Origin: Methylotuvimicrobium buryatense 5G
Lineage (GTDB): Bacteria; Pseudomonadota; Gammaproteobacteria; Methylococcales; Methylomonadaceae
Direction: 5' to 3'
NCBI RefSeq assembly: GCF_000341735.1
Contig: NZ_KB455575.1
Span: forward strand, 3,480,904-3,544,903
DNA length: 64,000 nt
Both the position numbers and the translations under genes were made by a program. The notes beneath the pieces are model-generated. The model saw nothing but the letters and a program-made list of their open reading frames with translations, was not told the DNA's origin and did no database searches. Positions within the stretch are counted from its first letter, which is position 1. Each line of letters starts with the position of its first letter. This document shows, one piece after another, positions 35,821-46,144 of this stretch.

Positions 35821-37179
35821 ATGAAAAATAATAATTGGCTGAATAGTTTATTAGGGATACTGCCGACCTTTTCTTCCGACGACTCGGTCGAGCTGAGTAG
35901 CGATGTTGTAGTGTCTGTCAGAAATTCCGAAGGCCCGACAGGAGTAGAGCGATATTTGAATAAAATCACTCCGGAAAAAACGGTTTCCGTAACGGGAGTT
36001 GCAAGATATCTTGAAAAATACGCTGTAAAACCGGAAGCTGATAAACCTCAAGAAATTGTTGTCGAGAAATTAGAGCCAGAGTCATTGCCGGAAGAAATCG
36101 AATCGGGAGTATCTCGATATTTAACGAAAATGAATGAGCGTGCCAAGGTTGAGCCGGCAGTTACCGGCGTGGCTAAGTACCAAATGAGGCACGAGATATT
36201 GGATAAACCCCGGGAAATTGTAACTGGGGTAGCCAAATACCTGACTAAACAAGGGTTTGAAGAAAAAAAAGTGCCGGTTAGAACCGGCGTCGAAAAATAT
36301 GTTACTAAGCAAGATCTTTTGGAAAATGCCGAGGTACCGGCAACAGGAGTAGCCAAATATTTATTGCGTCAGCAAATTGAAGCGACTCATTTGCCGCAAA
36401 CGACCAAAGTTTCTAAATATATGACGCAGCAAGAACAAGCTGCTCGTCAAATACCGGCACAGACTGGTGTAACAAAATACCTCACCAAACAAATAGAGTT
36501 AGCAAAAAAATCCGCTCAGTTAACCGGTGTTGAGAAGTTCATTGATGAACAGGAAAAAGCCGAACAAAAATTGGCGGCGGAAAAAATTGTCGCTAGATAT
36601 ATTGAAGAAGAAGCCCGAATAGCGGCGGAAAAAAAAGCAGCTGTAGCTACTGCGATCGAAACGGCAGAGGAGTCGATTGAAAGTAAATTAGCGGCTATCA
36701 ACGAAATGGACGGAACTTTAGTCGATAAATATGTTGCTAGACGGACTATTTTAAATAGCCTTCAACCGCCGGTTACCGGCGTGGCAAAATATACGGCTAA
36801 AAAATTAGCCAGAGAACATGGCGAGCCGGTTAAAACCGGCGTTGCCAGATATCTAGTAAAACAATATTTGGCTTCGTTGAATGCGCCGAAAGTAACCAAG
36901 GTTGAAAAATATATAACAAAAAGAGAATTGTTAGCATTGAGAGCGCCGGCGACGACCGGTGTAGATAAATATCTGGCTAAATCTTTGTTATCTCGTAAAG
37001 AAACATTAAAAGTTTCCGGTGTGTCCAAGTATTTGAAAAAACACACATTGACTGATAATAAGGTGCGTAACATTACCGGTGTTGCAAGATATATGATCAA
37101 GCAAATCGTAGCGCCAACCGCCGCAGAGCCTGTTATCGAGCTGACCGGCGTCGAAAAATATTTAAGGAATGCCGGTTGA
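35821..37179 (+). CDS. TGVxKYL 20-residue repeat protein, copy 1 (candidate RuMP scaffold)
   Basis: A ~453-residue protein of no family I can name. It contains 19 copies of T/S-G-V-x-[KR]-Y-[LIVMQT]-x-[KR]-Q-like motifs, most spaced exactly 20 residues apart; a proline often precedes the motif by 2-4 residues, giving P-x2-T-G-V-x-K-Y-L-x-K-Q. Variants include TKVSKYM, KIVARYI and TLVDKYV. A charged Ala/Glu/Lys-rich stretch (about residues 255-300) divides an N-terminal block of about 11 motifs from a C-terminal block of about 8. There is no signal peptide, membrane span or catalytic motif. Start is uncertain: ATG 35821 (MKNNNWLNSLL) is preferred, ATG 35806 is possible; neither has a strong ribosome site. 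The gene is clearly more AT-rich than hps-phi-tkt. Multivalent linker function is inferred from repeat design and operon position. Confidence 0.85.
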   Translation: MKNNNWLNSLLGILPTFSSDDSVELSSDVVVSVRNSEGPTGVERYLNKITPEKTVSVTGVARYLEKYAVKPEADKPQEIVVEKLEPESLPEEIESGVSRYLTKMNERAKVEPAVTGVAKYQMRHEILDKPREIVTGVAKYLTKQGFEEKKVPVRTGVEKYVTKQDLLENAEVPATGVAKYLLRQQIEATHLPQTTKVSKYMTQQEQAARQIPAQTGVTKYLTKQIELAKKSAQLTGVEKFIDEQEKAEQKLAAEKIVARYIEEEARIAAEKKAAVATAIETAEESIESKLAAINEMDGTLVDKYVARRTILNSLQPPVTGVAKYTAKKLAREHGEPVKTGVARYLVKQYLASLNAPKVTKVEKYITKRELLALRAPATTGVDKYLAKSLLSRKETLKVSGVSKYLKKHTLTDNKVRNITGVARYMIKQIVAPTAAEPVIELTGVEKYLRNAG

Positions 37180-37219
37180 TAGTTCCGAAAATAAATTGAT
37201 TTCAAGCGATATACGGGTA

Positions 37220-37250
37220 GTCGGGTTAGCTCGATAGAGGCTAGCCCGAC
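37220..37250 (+). terminator. Hairpin after repeat-protein gene, copy 1
   Basis: An 11-bp stem GTCGGGTTAGC / GCTAGCCCGAC (one wobble) about 40 bp after the stop codon. No T-tract follows, so termination is uncertain. Also at 42409-42439. Confidence 0.45.
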
Positions 37251-37399
37251 CCTCGAGGCCGAATAATCGGCTAAACTTCATCTCTAGCCGCAAGCCTAAG
37301 CTTGCAAACCCTAACAGCGTAAATGGAATTAGCTCATTCCAAGCATTTAAGCGCTGCTTCTCGCTTTTTCGAACCAAAGTCTCTAAAAGGTATTGGGCA

Positions 37400-37429
37400 T
37401 TGACATTTCAGCCCTTTCTACTTTACAGT
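37400..37429 (+). promoter_or_regulatory. Candidate sigma-70 promoter, RuMP cassette copy 2
   Basis: TTGACA (37400-37405), 18-bp spacer, TACAGT (37424-37429), about 55 bp upstream of hps copy 2. It sits in the 304-bp gap 37180-37483, which otherwise holds only the hairpin at 37220. This promoter is part of the repeated unit and drives copies 2 and 3 but not copy 1. Confidence 0.55.
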
Positions 37430-37483
37430 TACCTCCGCATAACGAATATGTAACAAAAAATAATAACCTATCGGAGAAGAAAC

Positions 37484-38131
37484 ATGGCAAGACCATTAAT
37501 ACAAATGGCGTTGGACTCATTGGATTTCGAACAAACCGTTGCGCTTGCCGAGCAAGTAGCACCGTATGTAGATATTTTTGAGATTGGCACCCCATGCATC
37601 AAATACAACGGGGTTGGCTTAGTGAAAGAACTGAGACAACGTTTCCCGGACCAACTGTTGTTGGTTGATCTGAAAACGATGGATGCCGGCGAATACGAAG
37701 CGGCGCCGTTCTACGCAGCGGGCGCGGACATCTGCACCGTGTTGGGCGTATCGGGTCTGGCCACTATCGGTGGTGTAATCAAAGCGGCACGCGCGCACAA
37801 TGCGGAAGTTCAAGTTGACCTGATCAACGTGCCTGACAAAGTTGAATGCGCACGCGAATCAGCGAAACTGGGCGCACAAATCGTCGGTGTACACACGGGC
37901 TTGGACGCACAAGCAGCGGGCCAAACGCCATTTGCCGATTTACAAGCGATTGCCGACCTAGGCCTGAACGTACGCGTATCGGTAGCCGGCGGTATCAAAC
38001 AAGCGACCGTACAACAAGTGGTTGCCAGCGGCGCGAGCATCATCGTGGTCGGTGCGGCGATTTATGGCGCGCCATCCCCGGCAGAAGCAGCCCGTGAAAT
38101 CCGTCAACTGGTTGATGCAGCGAGTGCATAA
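37484..38131 (+). CDS. hps: 3-hexulose-6-phosphate synthase, copy 2
   Basis: Identical in protein and apparently in DNA to copy 1. It differs in upstream context: it is expressed from the promoter at 37400 behind the repeat-protein gene, possibly also by read-through from copy 1. Confidence 0.97.
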   Translation: MARPLIQMALDSLDFEQTVALAEQVAPYVDIFEIGTPCIKYNGVGLVKELRQRFPDQLLLVDLKTMDAGEYEAAPFYAAGADICTVLGVSGLATIGGVIKAARAHNAEVQVDLINVPDKVECARESAKLGAQIVGVHTGLDAQAAGQTPFADLQAIADLGLNVRVSVAGGIKQATVQQVVASGASIIVVGAAIYGAPSPAEAAREIRQLVDAASA

Positions 38132-38134
38132 GTC

Positions 38135-38668
38135 ATGCATCAGCAACTGATCATTGACAAAATATCCGGTATTCTAGCGGCGACCGACGACAGCTATGAT
38201 CAAAAACTGACCGACCTACTCGACCAAGCGAAACGCGTGTTCGTATCGGGAGCGGGTCGGTCGGGCTTGATCGGTCGGTTTTTTGCGATGCGCTTAATGC
38301 ATAGCGGCTACGATGTCAGCGTGGTTGGCGAAATCGTCACGCCGAGCATCAAGGCAGGCGACCTGTTAATCATCATCTCAGGCTCGGGCGAAACCGAACA
38401 ATTGATCGCGTTCACCAAGAAAGCGAAAGAGATCGGCGCCAAAATCCTGTTGATCTCGGCGAAAAGCGATTCGACCATTGGTGATATGGCTGATGCAGTG
38501 TTCCAAGTTGGGACATCGGAGCTGTATGGCAAAGTGAAAGGCATGCCGATGGGCACCGTGTTCGAACTATCGACGCTGTTTTTCCTGGAAGCGATCATCT
38601 CACATATCATTCATGAGAAAGGCATTCCGGAAGAAGAAATGAGATCGCGGCACGCGAACCTGGAATGA
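38135..38668 (+). CDS. phi: 6-phospho-3-hexuloisomerase, copy 2
   Basis: Identical to copy 1, with the same 3-bp spacing from hps. The same intercistronic stem-loops follow (38675-38740). Confidence 0.97.
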   Translation: MHQQLIIDKISGILAATDDSYDQKLTDLLDQAKRVFVSGAGRSGLIGRFFAMRLMHSGYDVSVVGEIVTPSIKAGDLLIIISGSGETEQLIAFTKKAKEIGAKILLISAKSDSTIGDMADAVFQVGTSELYGKVKGMPMGTVFELSTLFFLEAIISHIIHEKGIPEEEMRSRHANLE

Positions 38669-38839
38669 GCCGAAGCGGAGCGATCCGCGCTGGAACAAAC
38701 CGAAAGCCGAACCGAACGAGTGGCGACCCTGTCACTCGTTCCAACCGAATTCCAACACAACAAAAGAAGTGACCGAGCCGCAAGGCTTTACCAAAACGAG
38801 TCACCGTTGTAACTTACCGAATTGACAAAGGAGAAGAAT

Positions 38840-40852
38840 ATGCCTTCGCGCCGAGACTTAGCGAACGCCATACGCGCTTTGAGCATGGATGCCGTCCAAA
38901 AAGCCAACTCCGGACACCCGGGCGCACCGATGGGGATGGCGGATATCGCCGAGGTGTTGTGGAACGACTTCCTGCAGCATAACCCGACTAACCCGAGCTG
39001 GGCGAATCGAGACCGCTTTGTACTGTCCAACGGACACGGCTCGATGCTGCTGTACTCGTTACTGCATCTGACAGGCTACGGCCTGCCGATCGACGAACTG
39101 AAACAATTCCGTCAACTGCATTCGAAAACCCCGGGTCATCCGGAATACGGCTATGCGCCGGGCGTCGAAACGACGACCGGACCGTTAGGTCAAGGCATCA
39201 CCAATGCCGTGGGTTTCGCGATAGCCGAACGCGCGCTGGCGGGCCAATTCAACCGCCCCGGCCACGAAATCGTCGACCACTACACCTACGCCTTCCTGGG
39301 CGACGGCTGCTTAATGGAAGGCATCTCGCATGAAGCTTGCTCATTGGCAGGCTCGATGAAACTGGGCAAACTGATTGCCGTCTACGACGACAACAACATC
39401 TCGATCGACGGCGAAGTCCGCGGTCACGGCGACACGCCGGGCTGGTTCCTGGACGACACGCCGAAACGCTTCGAAGCCTATGGCTGGCACGTCATCCCGA
39501 AAGTAGACGGCCATAACCCTGAAGCCGTCAAAAAAGCCTTGGAAGAAGCGCGCAGCGTGACCGACCGGCCGACTTTGATCTGTTGCCAAACCATCATTGG
39601 CTGGGGCTCGCCGAACAAAGAAGGCAAAGAAGAATGTCACGGAGCGGCATTAGGCGAAGCCGAAATCGAGGCGACCCGCGAACGCATCGGCTGGCCGCAT
39701 GCGCCATTCGAAATCCCTGCCGACATCTATGCGGGCTGGGACGCGAAACACAAAGGCGCGCGTCAAGAAGCGGAGTGGAACGACAAATTCGCGAAATACC
39801 AAGCAGCGCATCCGGAACTGGCGGCCGAATTCGAACGTCGCATGAGCGGACAACTGCCGAGCGACTGGGCGGAAAAATCGAACGCCTTCATTGCCGCGGT
39901 CGACGCGAAAGGCGAAACCATCGCCAGCCGCAAAGCCTCGCAAAACACCCTGAACGGATTCGGACCGTTACTGCCCGAACTGATGGGCGGCTCGGCGGAC
40001 TTGGCGGGCTCGAACCTGACCCTGTGGTCGGGCTGCAAAGACGTCAATGCACCGGGACACGACGGCAACTACGTCTACTACGGCGTCCGTGAATTCGGCA
40101 TGTCGGCGATCATGAACGGCATCACCCTGCATGGCGGCTTCAAACCGTACGGCGCGACCTTCCTGATGTTCTCCGAATATGCGCGTAACGCATTGCGGAT
40201 GGCGGCGTTGATGAAAATCCCGACCATCTTCGTATACACGCACGACTCGATCGGCTTAGGCGAAGACGGACCGACCCACCAACCGGTTGAACAAACCGCG
40301 ACCTTGCGGATGATTCCGAACATGCAAGTGTGGCGTCCGTGCGATGCCGTGGAATCTGCGGTGTCGTGGAAAGCGGCGATCGAACGAAACGACGGTCCGA
40401 GCTGCCTGATCTTCTCACGGCAAAACCTAGCGCACATCGCGCGGACGTCGGCACAAATCGAAGCGATCGGTAAAGGCGGCTACATCCTGAAAGACAGTGA
40501 AGGTCAGCCGGACGTAATCCTGATCGCAACGGGATCGGAAGTCGAATTAGCGGTGAAAGCGGCGGACGAGCTGAGCGGCAAAGGTAAAAAAGTTCGAGTC
40601 GTATCGATGCCGTCGACCAACGTATTCGATGCACAAGACGAAGCCTACCGTGAGTCGGTATTGCCGAAAGCCGTCACGAAGCGCGTGGTCGTTGAAGCGG
40701 GCGTGACCGACAGTTGGTGGAAATACGCAGGCTCAAACGGCTGCGTAATCGGACTGGATCGTTTTGGCGAATCGGCCCCGGCCGGCGCGCTGTTCAAAGA
40801 GTTCGGCTTCACCGTTGACAATGTCGTCAAACACGTCGAAGCTCTGCTTTGA
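38840..40852 (+). CDS. tkt: Transketolase, copy 2
   Basis: Identical to copy 1 (670 residues from ATG 38840). It is followed by the same two-part hairpin (40894-40940) and the second repeat-protein gene. Confidence 0.97.
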   Translation: MPSRRDLANAIRALSMDAVQKANSGHPGAPMGMADIAEVLWNDFLQHNPTNPSWANRDRFVLSNGHGSMLLYSLLHLTGYGLPIDELKQFRQLHSKTPGHPEYGYAPGVETTTGPLGQGITNAVGFAIAERALAGQFNRPGHEIVDHYTYAFLGDGCLMEGISHEACSLAGSMKLGKLIAVYDDNNISIDGEVRGHGDTPGWFLDDTPKRFEAYGWHVIPKVDGHNPEAVKKALEEARSVTDRPTLICCQTIIGWGSPNKEGKEECHGAALGEAEIEATRERIGWPHAPFEIPADIYAGWDAKHKGARQEAEWNDKFAKYQAAHPELAAEFERRMSGQLPSDWAEKSNAFIAAVDAKGETIASRKASQNTLNGFGPLLPELMGGSADLAGSNLTLWSGCKDVNAPGHDGNYVYYGVREFGMSAIMNGITLHGGFKPYGATFLMFSEYARNALRMAALMKIPTIFVYTHDSIGLGEDGPTHQPVEQTATLRMIPNMQVWRPCDAVESAVSWKAAIERNDGPSCLIFSRQNLAHIARTSAQIEAIGKGGYILKDSEGQPDVILIATGSEVELAVKAADELSGKGKKVRVVSMPSTNVFDAQDEAYRESVLPKAVTKRVVVEAGVTDSWWKYAGSNGCVIGLDRFGESAPAGALFKEFGFTVDNVVKHVEALL

Positions 40853-41009
40853 TTCATCTTTAGCTAGTACCAGCAGAGTCTGGATAACAAAATGGTTTGC
40901 GGCGCCATGAGGTTATTTAACCTCTCGGTAGCCGCGAACCGATTAGGCTTCGTCGGCGGGTTTTGCTGAACAGCTTCTTAAAAACAACGTATTGATGTGG
41001 TGTCCACAG

Positions 41010-42368
41010 ATGAAAAATAATAATTGGCTGAATAGTTTATTAGGGATACTGCCGACCTTTTCTTCCGACGACTCGGTCGAGCTGAGTAGCGATGTTGTAG
41101 TGTCTGTCAGAAATTCCGAAGGCCCGACAGGAGTAGAGCGATATTTGAATAAAATCACTCCGGAAAAAACGGTTTCCGTAACGGGAGTTGCAAGATATCT
41201 TGAAAAATACGCTGTAAAACCGGAAGCTGATAAACCTCAAGAAATTGTTGTCGAGAAATTAGAGCCAGAGTCATTGCCGGAAGAAATCGAATCGGGAGTA
41301 TCTCGATATTTAACGAAAATGAATGAGCGTGCCAAGGTTGAGCCGGCAGTTACCGGCGTGGCTAAGTACCAAATGAGGCACGAGATATTGGATAAACCCC
41401 GGGAAATTGTAACTGGGGTAGCCAAATACCTGACTAAACAAGGGTTTGAAGAAAAAAAAGTGCCGGTTAGAACCGGCGTCGAAAAATATGTTACTAAGCA
41501 AGATCTTTTGGAAAATGCCGAGGTACCGGCAACAGGAGTAGCCAAATATTTATTGCGTCAGCAAATTGAAGCGACTCATTTGCCGCAAACGACCAAAGTT
41601 TCTAAATATATGACGCAGCAAGAACAAGCTGCTCGTCAAATACCGGCACAGACTGGTGTAACAAAATACCTCACCAAACAAATAGAGTTAGCAAAAAAAT
41701 CCGCTCAGTTAACCGGTGTTGAGAAGTTCATTGATGAACAGGAAAAAGCCGAACAAAAATTGGCGGCGGAAAAAATTGTCGCTAGATATATTGAAGAAGA
41801 AGCCCGAATAGCGGCGGAAAAAAAAGCAGCTGTAGCTACTGCGATCGAAACGGCAGAGGAGTCGATTGAAAGTAAATTAGCGGCTATCAACGAAATGGAC
41901 GGAACTTTAGTCGATAAATATGTTGCTAGACGGACTATTTTAAATAGCCTTCAACCGCCGGTTACCGGCGTGGCAAAATATACGGCTAAAAAATTAGCCA
42001 GAGAACATGGCGAGCCGGTTAAAACCGGCGTTGCCAGATATCTAGTAAAACAATATTTGGCTTCGTTGAATGCGCCGAAAGTAACCAAGGTTGAAAAATA
42101 TATAACAAAAAGAGAATTGTTAGCATTGAGAGCGCCGGCGACGACCGGTGTAGATAAATATCTGGCTAAATCTTTGTTATCTCGTAAAGAAACATTAAAA
42201 GTTTCCGGTGTGTCCAAGTATTTGAAAAAACACACATTGACTGATAATAAGGTGCGTAACATTACCGGTGTTGCAAGATATATGATCAAGCAAATCGTAG
42301 CGCCAACCGCCGCAGAGCCTGTTATCGAGCTGACCGGCGTCGAAAAATATTTAAGGAATGCCGGTTGA
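41010..42368 (+). CDS. TGVxKYL 20-residue repeat protein, copy 2
   Basis: Identical in sequence to the gene at 35821, with all 19 motifs preserved. Despite internal 60-bp coding repeats that could recombine, both copies have the same motif number, which argues for very recent duplication of the whole unit or strong constraint. Alternative start ATG 40995. Confidence 0.85.
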   Translation: MKNNNWLNSLLGILPTFSSDDSVELSSDVVVSVRNSEGPTGVERYLNKITPEKTVSVTGVARYLEKYAVKPEADKPQEIVVEKLEPESLPEEIESGVSRYLTKMNERAKVEPAVTGVAKYQMRHEILDKPREIVTGVAKYLTKQGFEEKKVPVRTGVEKYVTKQDLLENAEVPATGVAKYLLRQQIEATHLPQTTKVSKYMTQQEQAARQIPAQTGVTKYLTKQIELAKKSAQLTGVEKFIDEQEKAEQKLAAEKIVARYIEEEARIAAEKKAAVATAIETAEESIESKLAAINEMDGTLVDKYVARRTILNSLQPPVTGVAKYTAKKLAREHGEPVKTGVARYLVKQYLASLNAPKVTKVEKYITKRELLALRAPATTGVDKYLAKSLLSRKETLKVSGVSKYLKKHTLTDNKVRNITGVARYMIKQIVAPTAAEPVIELTGVEKYLRNAG

Positions 42369-42588
42369 TAGTTCCGAAAATAAATTGATTTCAAGCGATA
42401 TACGGGTAGTCGGGTTAGCTCGATAGAGGCTAGCCCGACCCTCGAGGCCGAATAATCGGCTAAACTTCATCTCTAGCCGCAAGCCTAAGCTTGCAAACCC
42501 TAACAGCGTAAATGGAATTAGCTCATTCCAAGCATTTAAGCGCTGCTTCTCGCTTTTTCGAACCAAAGTCTCTAAAAGGTATTGGGCA

Positions 42589-42618
42589 TTGACATTTCAG
42601 CCCTTTCTACTTTACAGT
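42589..42618 (+). promoter_or_regulatory. Candidate sigma-70 promoter, RuMP cassette copy 3
   Basis: The same TTGACA-N18-TACAGT arrangement as for copy 2, in the otherwise gene-free gap 42369-42672. Confidence 0.55.
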
Positions 42619-42672
42619 TACCTCCGCATAACGAATATGTAACAAAAAATAATAACCTATCGGAGAAGAAAC

Positions 42673-43320
42673 ATGGCAAGACCATTAATACAAATGGCGT
42701 TGGACTCATTGGATTTCGAACAAACCGTTGCGCTTGCCGAGCAAGTAGCACCGTATGTAGATATTTTTGAGATTGGCACCCCATGCATCAAATACAACGG
42801 GGTTGGCTTAGTGAAAGAACTGAGACAACGTTTCCCGGACCAACTGTTGTTGGTTGATCTGAAAACGATGGATGCCGGCGAATACGAAGCGGCGCCGTTC
42901 TACGCAGCGGGCGCGGACATCTGCACCGTGTTGGGCGTATCGGGTCTGGCCACTATCGGTGGTGTAATCAAAGCGGCACGCGCGCACAATGCGGAAGTTC
43001 AAGTTGACCTGATCAACGTGCCTGACAAAGTTGAATGCGCACGCGAATCAGCGAAACTGGGCGCACAAATCGTCGGTGTACACACGGGCTTGGACGCACA
43101 AGCAGCGGGCCAAACGCCATTTGCCGATTTACAAGCGATTGCCGACCTAGGCCTGAACGTACGCGTATCGGTAGCCGGCGGTATCAAACAAGCGACCGTA
43201 CAACAAGTGGTTGCCAGCGGCGCGAGCATCATCGTGGTCGGTGCGGCGATTTATGGCGCGCCATCCCCGGCAGAAGCAGCCCGTGAAATCCGTCAACTGG
43301 TTGATGCAGCGAGTGCATAA
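42673..43320 (+). CDS. hps: 3-hexulose-6-phosphate synthase, copy 3
   Basis: Identical to copies 1 and 2. It opens the partial third unit, whose transcript would continue toward the membrane-anchor gene instead of the repeat-protein gene. Confidence 0.97.
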   Translation: MARPLIQMALDSLDFEQTVALAEQVAPYVDIFEIGTPCIKYNGVGLVKELRQRFPDQLLLVDLKTMDAGEYEAAPFYAAGADICTVLGVSGLATIGGVIKAARAHNAEVQVDLINVPDKVECARESAKLGAQIVGVHTGLDAQAAGQTPFADLQAIADLGLNVRVSVAGGIKQATVQQVVASGASIIVVGAAIYGAPSPAEAAREIRQLVDAASA

Positions 43321-43323
43321 GTC

Positions 43324-43857
43324 ATGCATCAGCAACTGATCATTGACAAAATATCCGGTATTCTAGCGGCGACCGACGACAGCTATGATCAAAAACTGAC
43401 CGACCTACTCGACCAAGCGAAACGCGTGTTCGTATCGGGAGCGGGTCGGTCGGGCTTGATCGGTCGGTTTTTTGCGATGCGCTTAATGCATAGCGGCTAC
43501 GATGTCAGCGTGGTTGGCGAAATCGTCACGCCGAGCATCAAGGCAGGCGACCTGTTAATCATCATCTCAGGCTCGGGCGAAACCGAACAATTGATCGCGT
43601 TCACCAAGAAAGCGAAAGAGATCGGCGCCAAAATCCTGTTGATCTCGGCGAAAAGCGATTCGACCATTGGTGATATGGCTGATGCAGTGTTCCAAGTTGG
43701 GACATCGGAGCTGTATGGCAAAGTGAAAGGCATGCCGATGGGCACCGTGTTCGAACTATCGACGCTGTTTTTCCTGGAAGCGATCATCTCACATATCATT
43801 CATGAGAAAGGCATTCCGGAAGAAGAAATGAGATCGCGGCACGCGAACCTGGAATGA
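43324..43857 (+). CDS. phi: 6-phospho-3-hexuloisomerase, copy 3
   Basis: Identical to copies 1 and 2. The same stem-loops lie between it and tkt (43864-43929). Confidence 0.97.
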   Translation: MHQQLIIDKISGILAATDDSYDQKLTDLLDQAKRVFVSGAGRSGLIGRFFAMRLMHSGYDVSVVGEIVTPSIKAGDLLIIISGSGETEQLIAFTKKAKEIGAKILLISAKSDSTIGDMADAVFQVGTSELYGKVKGMPMGTVFELSTLFFLEAIISHIIHEKGIPEEEMRSRHANLE

Positions 43858-44028
43858 GCCGAAGCGGAGCGATCCGCGCTGGAACAAACCGAAAGCCGAA
43901 CCGAACGAGTGGCGACCCTGTCACTCGTTCCAACCGAATTCCAACACAACAAAAGAAGTGACCGAGCCGCAAGGCTTTACCAAAACGAGTCACCGTTGTA
44001 ACTTACCGAATTGACAAAGGAGAAGAAT

Positions 44029-46041
44029 ATGCCTTCGCGCCGAGACTTAGCGAACGCCATACGCGCTTTGAGCATGGATGCCGTCCAAAAAGCCAACTCC
44101 GGACACCCGGGCGCACCGATGGGGATGGCGGATATCGCCGAGGTGTTGTGGAACGACTTCCTGCAGCATAACCCGACTAACCCGAGCTGGGCGAATCGAG
44201 ACCGCTTTGTACTGTCCAACGGACACGGCTCGATGCTGCTGTACTCGTTACTGCATCTGACAGGCTACGGCCTGCCGATCGACGAACTGAAACAATTCCG
44301 TCAACTGCATTCGAAAACCCCGGGTCATCCGGAATACGGCTATGCGCCGGGCGTCGAAACGACGACCGGACCGTTAGGTCAAGGCATCACCAATGCCGTG
44401 GGTTTCGCGATAGCCGAACGCGCGCTGGCGGGCCAATTCAACCGCCCCGGCCACGAAATCGTCGACCACTACACCTACGCCTTCCTGGGCGACGGCTGCT
44501 TAATGGAAGGCATCTCGCATGAAGCTTGCTCATTGGCAGGCTCGATGAAACTGGGCAAACTGATTGCCGTCTACGACGACAACAACATCTCGATCGACGG
44601 CGAAGTCCGCGGTCACGGCGACACGCCGGGCTGGTTCCTGGACGACACGCCGAAACGCTTCGAAGCCTATGGCTGGCACGTCATCCCGAAAGTAGACGGC
44701 CATAACCCTGAAGCCGTCAAAAAAGCCTTGGAAGAAGCGCGCAGCGTGACCGACCGGCCGACTTTGATCTGTTGCCAAACCATCATTGGCTGGGGCTCGC
44801 CGAACAAAGAAGGCAAAGAAGAATGTCACGGAGCGGCATTAGGCGAAGCCGAAATCGAGGCGACCCGCGAACGCATCGGCTGGCCGCATGCGCCATTCGA
44901 AATCCCTGCCGACATCTATGCGGGCTGGGACGCGAAACACAAAGGCGCGCGTCAAGAAGCGGAGTGGAACGACAAATTCGCGAAATACCAAGCAGCGCAT
45001 CCGGAACTGGCGGCCGAATTCGAACGTCGCATGAGCGGACAACTGCCGAGCGACTGGGCGGAAAAATCGAACGCCTTCATTGCCGCGGTCGACGCGAAAG
45101 GCGAAACCATCGCCAGCCGCAAAGCCTCGCAAAACACCCTGAACGGATTCGGACCGTTACTGCCCGAACTGATGGGCGGCTCGGCGGACTTGGCGGGCTC
45201 GAACCTGACCCTGTGGTCGGGCTGCAAAGACGTCAATGCACCGGGACACGACGGCAACTACGTCTACTACGGCGTCCGTGAATTCGGCATGTCGGCGATC
45301 ATGAACGGCATCACCCTGCATGGCGGCTTCAAACCGTACGGCGCGACCTTCCTGATGTTCTCCGAATATGCGCGTAACGCATTGCGGATGGCGGCGTTGA
45401 TGAAAATCCCGACCATCTTCGTATACACGCACGACTCGATCGGCTTAGGCGAAGACGGACCGACCCACCAACCGGTTGAACAAACCGCGACCTTGCGGAT
45501 GATTCCGAACATGCAAGTGTGGCGTCCGTGCGATGCCGTGGAATCTGCGGTGTCGTGGAAAGCGGCGATCGAACGAAACGACGGTCCGAGCTGCCTGATC
45601 TTCTCACGGCAAAACCTAGCGCACATCGCGCGGACGTCGGCACAAATCGAAGCGATCGGTAAAGGCGGCTACATCCTGAAAGACAGTGAAGGTCAGCCGG
45701 ACGTAATCCTGATCGCAACGGGATCGGAAGTCGAATTAGCGGTGAAAGCGGCGGACGAGCTGAGCGGCAAAGGTAAAAAAGTTCGAGTCGTATCGATGCC
45801 GTCGACCAACGTATTCGATGCACAAGACGAAGCCTACCGTGAGTCGGTATTGCCGAAAGCCGTCACGAAGCGCGTGGTCGTTGAAGCGGGCGTGACCGAC
45901 AGTTGGTGGAAATACGCAGGCTCAAACGGCTGCGTAATCGGACTGGATCGTTTTGGCGAATCGGCCCCGGCCGGCGCGCTGTTCAAAGAGTTCGGCTTCA
46001 CCGTTGACAATGTCGTCAAACACGTCGAAGCTCTGCTTTGA
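44029..46041 (+). CDS. tkt: Transketolase, copy 3
   Basis: Identical to copies 1 and 2 up to the stop codon. Sequence identity to the other copies ends one base after the stop (46042), so the following intergenic region and gene are unique. Confidence 0.97.
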   Translation: MPSRRDLANAIRALSMDAVQKANSGHPGAPMGMADIAEVLWNDFLQHNPTNPSWANRDRFVLSNGHGSMLLYSLLHLTGYGLPIDELKQFRQLHSKTPGHPEYGYAPGVETTTGPLGQGITNAVGFAIAERALAGQFNRPGHEIVDHYTYAFLGDGCLMEGISHEACSLAGSMKLGKLIAVYDDNNISIDGEVRGHGDTPGWFLDDTPKRFEAYGWHVIPKVDGHNPEAVKKALEEARSVTDRPTLICCQTIIGWGSPNKEGKEECHGAALGEAEIEATRERIGWPHAPFEIPADIYAGWDAKHKGARQEAEWNDKFAKYQAAHPELAAEFERRMSGQLPSDWAEKSNAFIAAVDAKGETIASRKASQNTLNGFGPLLPELMGGSADLAGSNLTLWSGCKDVNAPGHDGNYVYYGVREFGMSAIMNGITLHGGFKPYGATFLMFSEYARNALRMAALMKIPTIFVYTHDSIGLGEDGPTHQPVEQTATLRMIPNMQVWRPCDAVESAVSWKAAIERNDGPSCLIFSRQNLAHIARTSAQIEAIGKGGYILKDSEGQPDVILIATGSEVELAVKAADELSGKGKKVRVVSMPSTNVFDAQDEAYRESVLPKAVTKRVVVEAGVTDSWWKYAGSNGCVIGLDRFGESAPAGALFKEFGFTVDNVVKHVEALL

Positions 46042-46075
46042 TAATTAACTTTAACAATTAACATTACACAGAGCG

Positions 46076-46118
46076 AAAAGTCATTCGGAAATGCGTTAGT
46101 GACCGGATGGCTTTTCAG
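46076..46118 (+). terminator. Terminator-like hairpin after tkt copy 3
   Basis: AAAAGTCATTCGG pairs along 13 bp with CCGGATGGCTTTT, allowing G-U pairs, with a 14-base loop and T-rich end. It lies between tkt copy 3 and the membrane-anchor gene, so it may separate or attenuate the two. Confidence 0.6.
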
Positions 46119-46144
46119 CTTCCTACAGCAGAAAGGGGAACAAC

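Larger units (their letters stand above)
32279..46042. repeat. Tandem amplification: 5,189-bp unit, 2.65 copies
   Basis: The region repeats with a period of exactly 5,189 bp: unit 1 32279-37467, unit 2 37468-42656, partial unit 3 42657-46042. Each full unit carries hps, phi, tkt and the TGVxKYL repeat-protein gene; unit 3 stops a few bases after tkt (after TTTGAT). All encoded proteins are identical between copies and every nucleotide line I compared was identical. Total repeated length is 13,764 bp (2 x 5,189 + 3,386). Such identity implies recent amplification, ongoing gene conversion, or an assembly artefact. Confidence 0.92.

Noticed and set aside
35821-37179. The 60-bp coding periodicity as a CRISPR or non-coding satellite
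   Set aside because: Periodicity is at protein level with diverged codons, and the reading frame is open over more than 1.3 kb.
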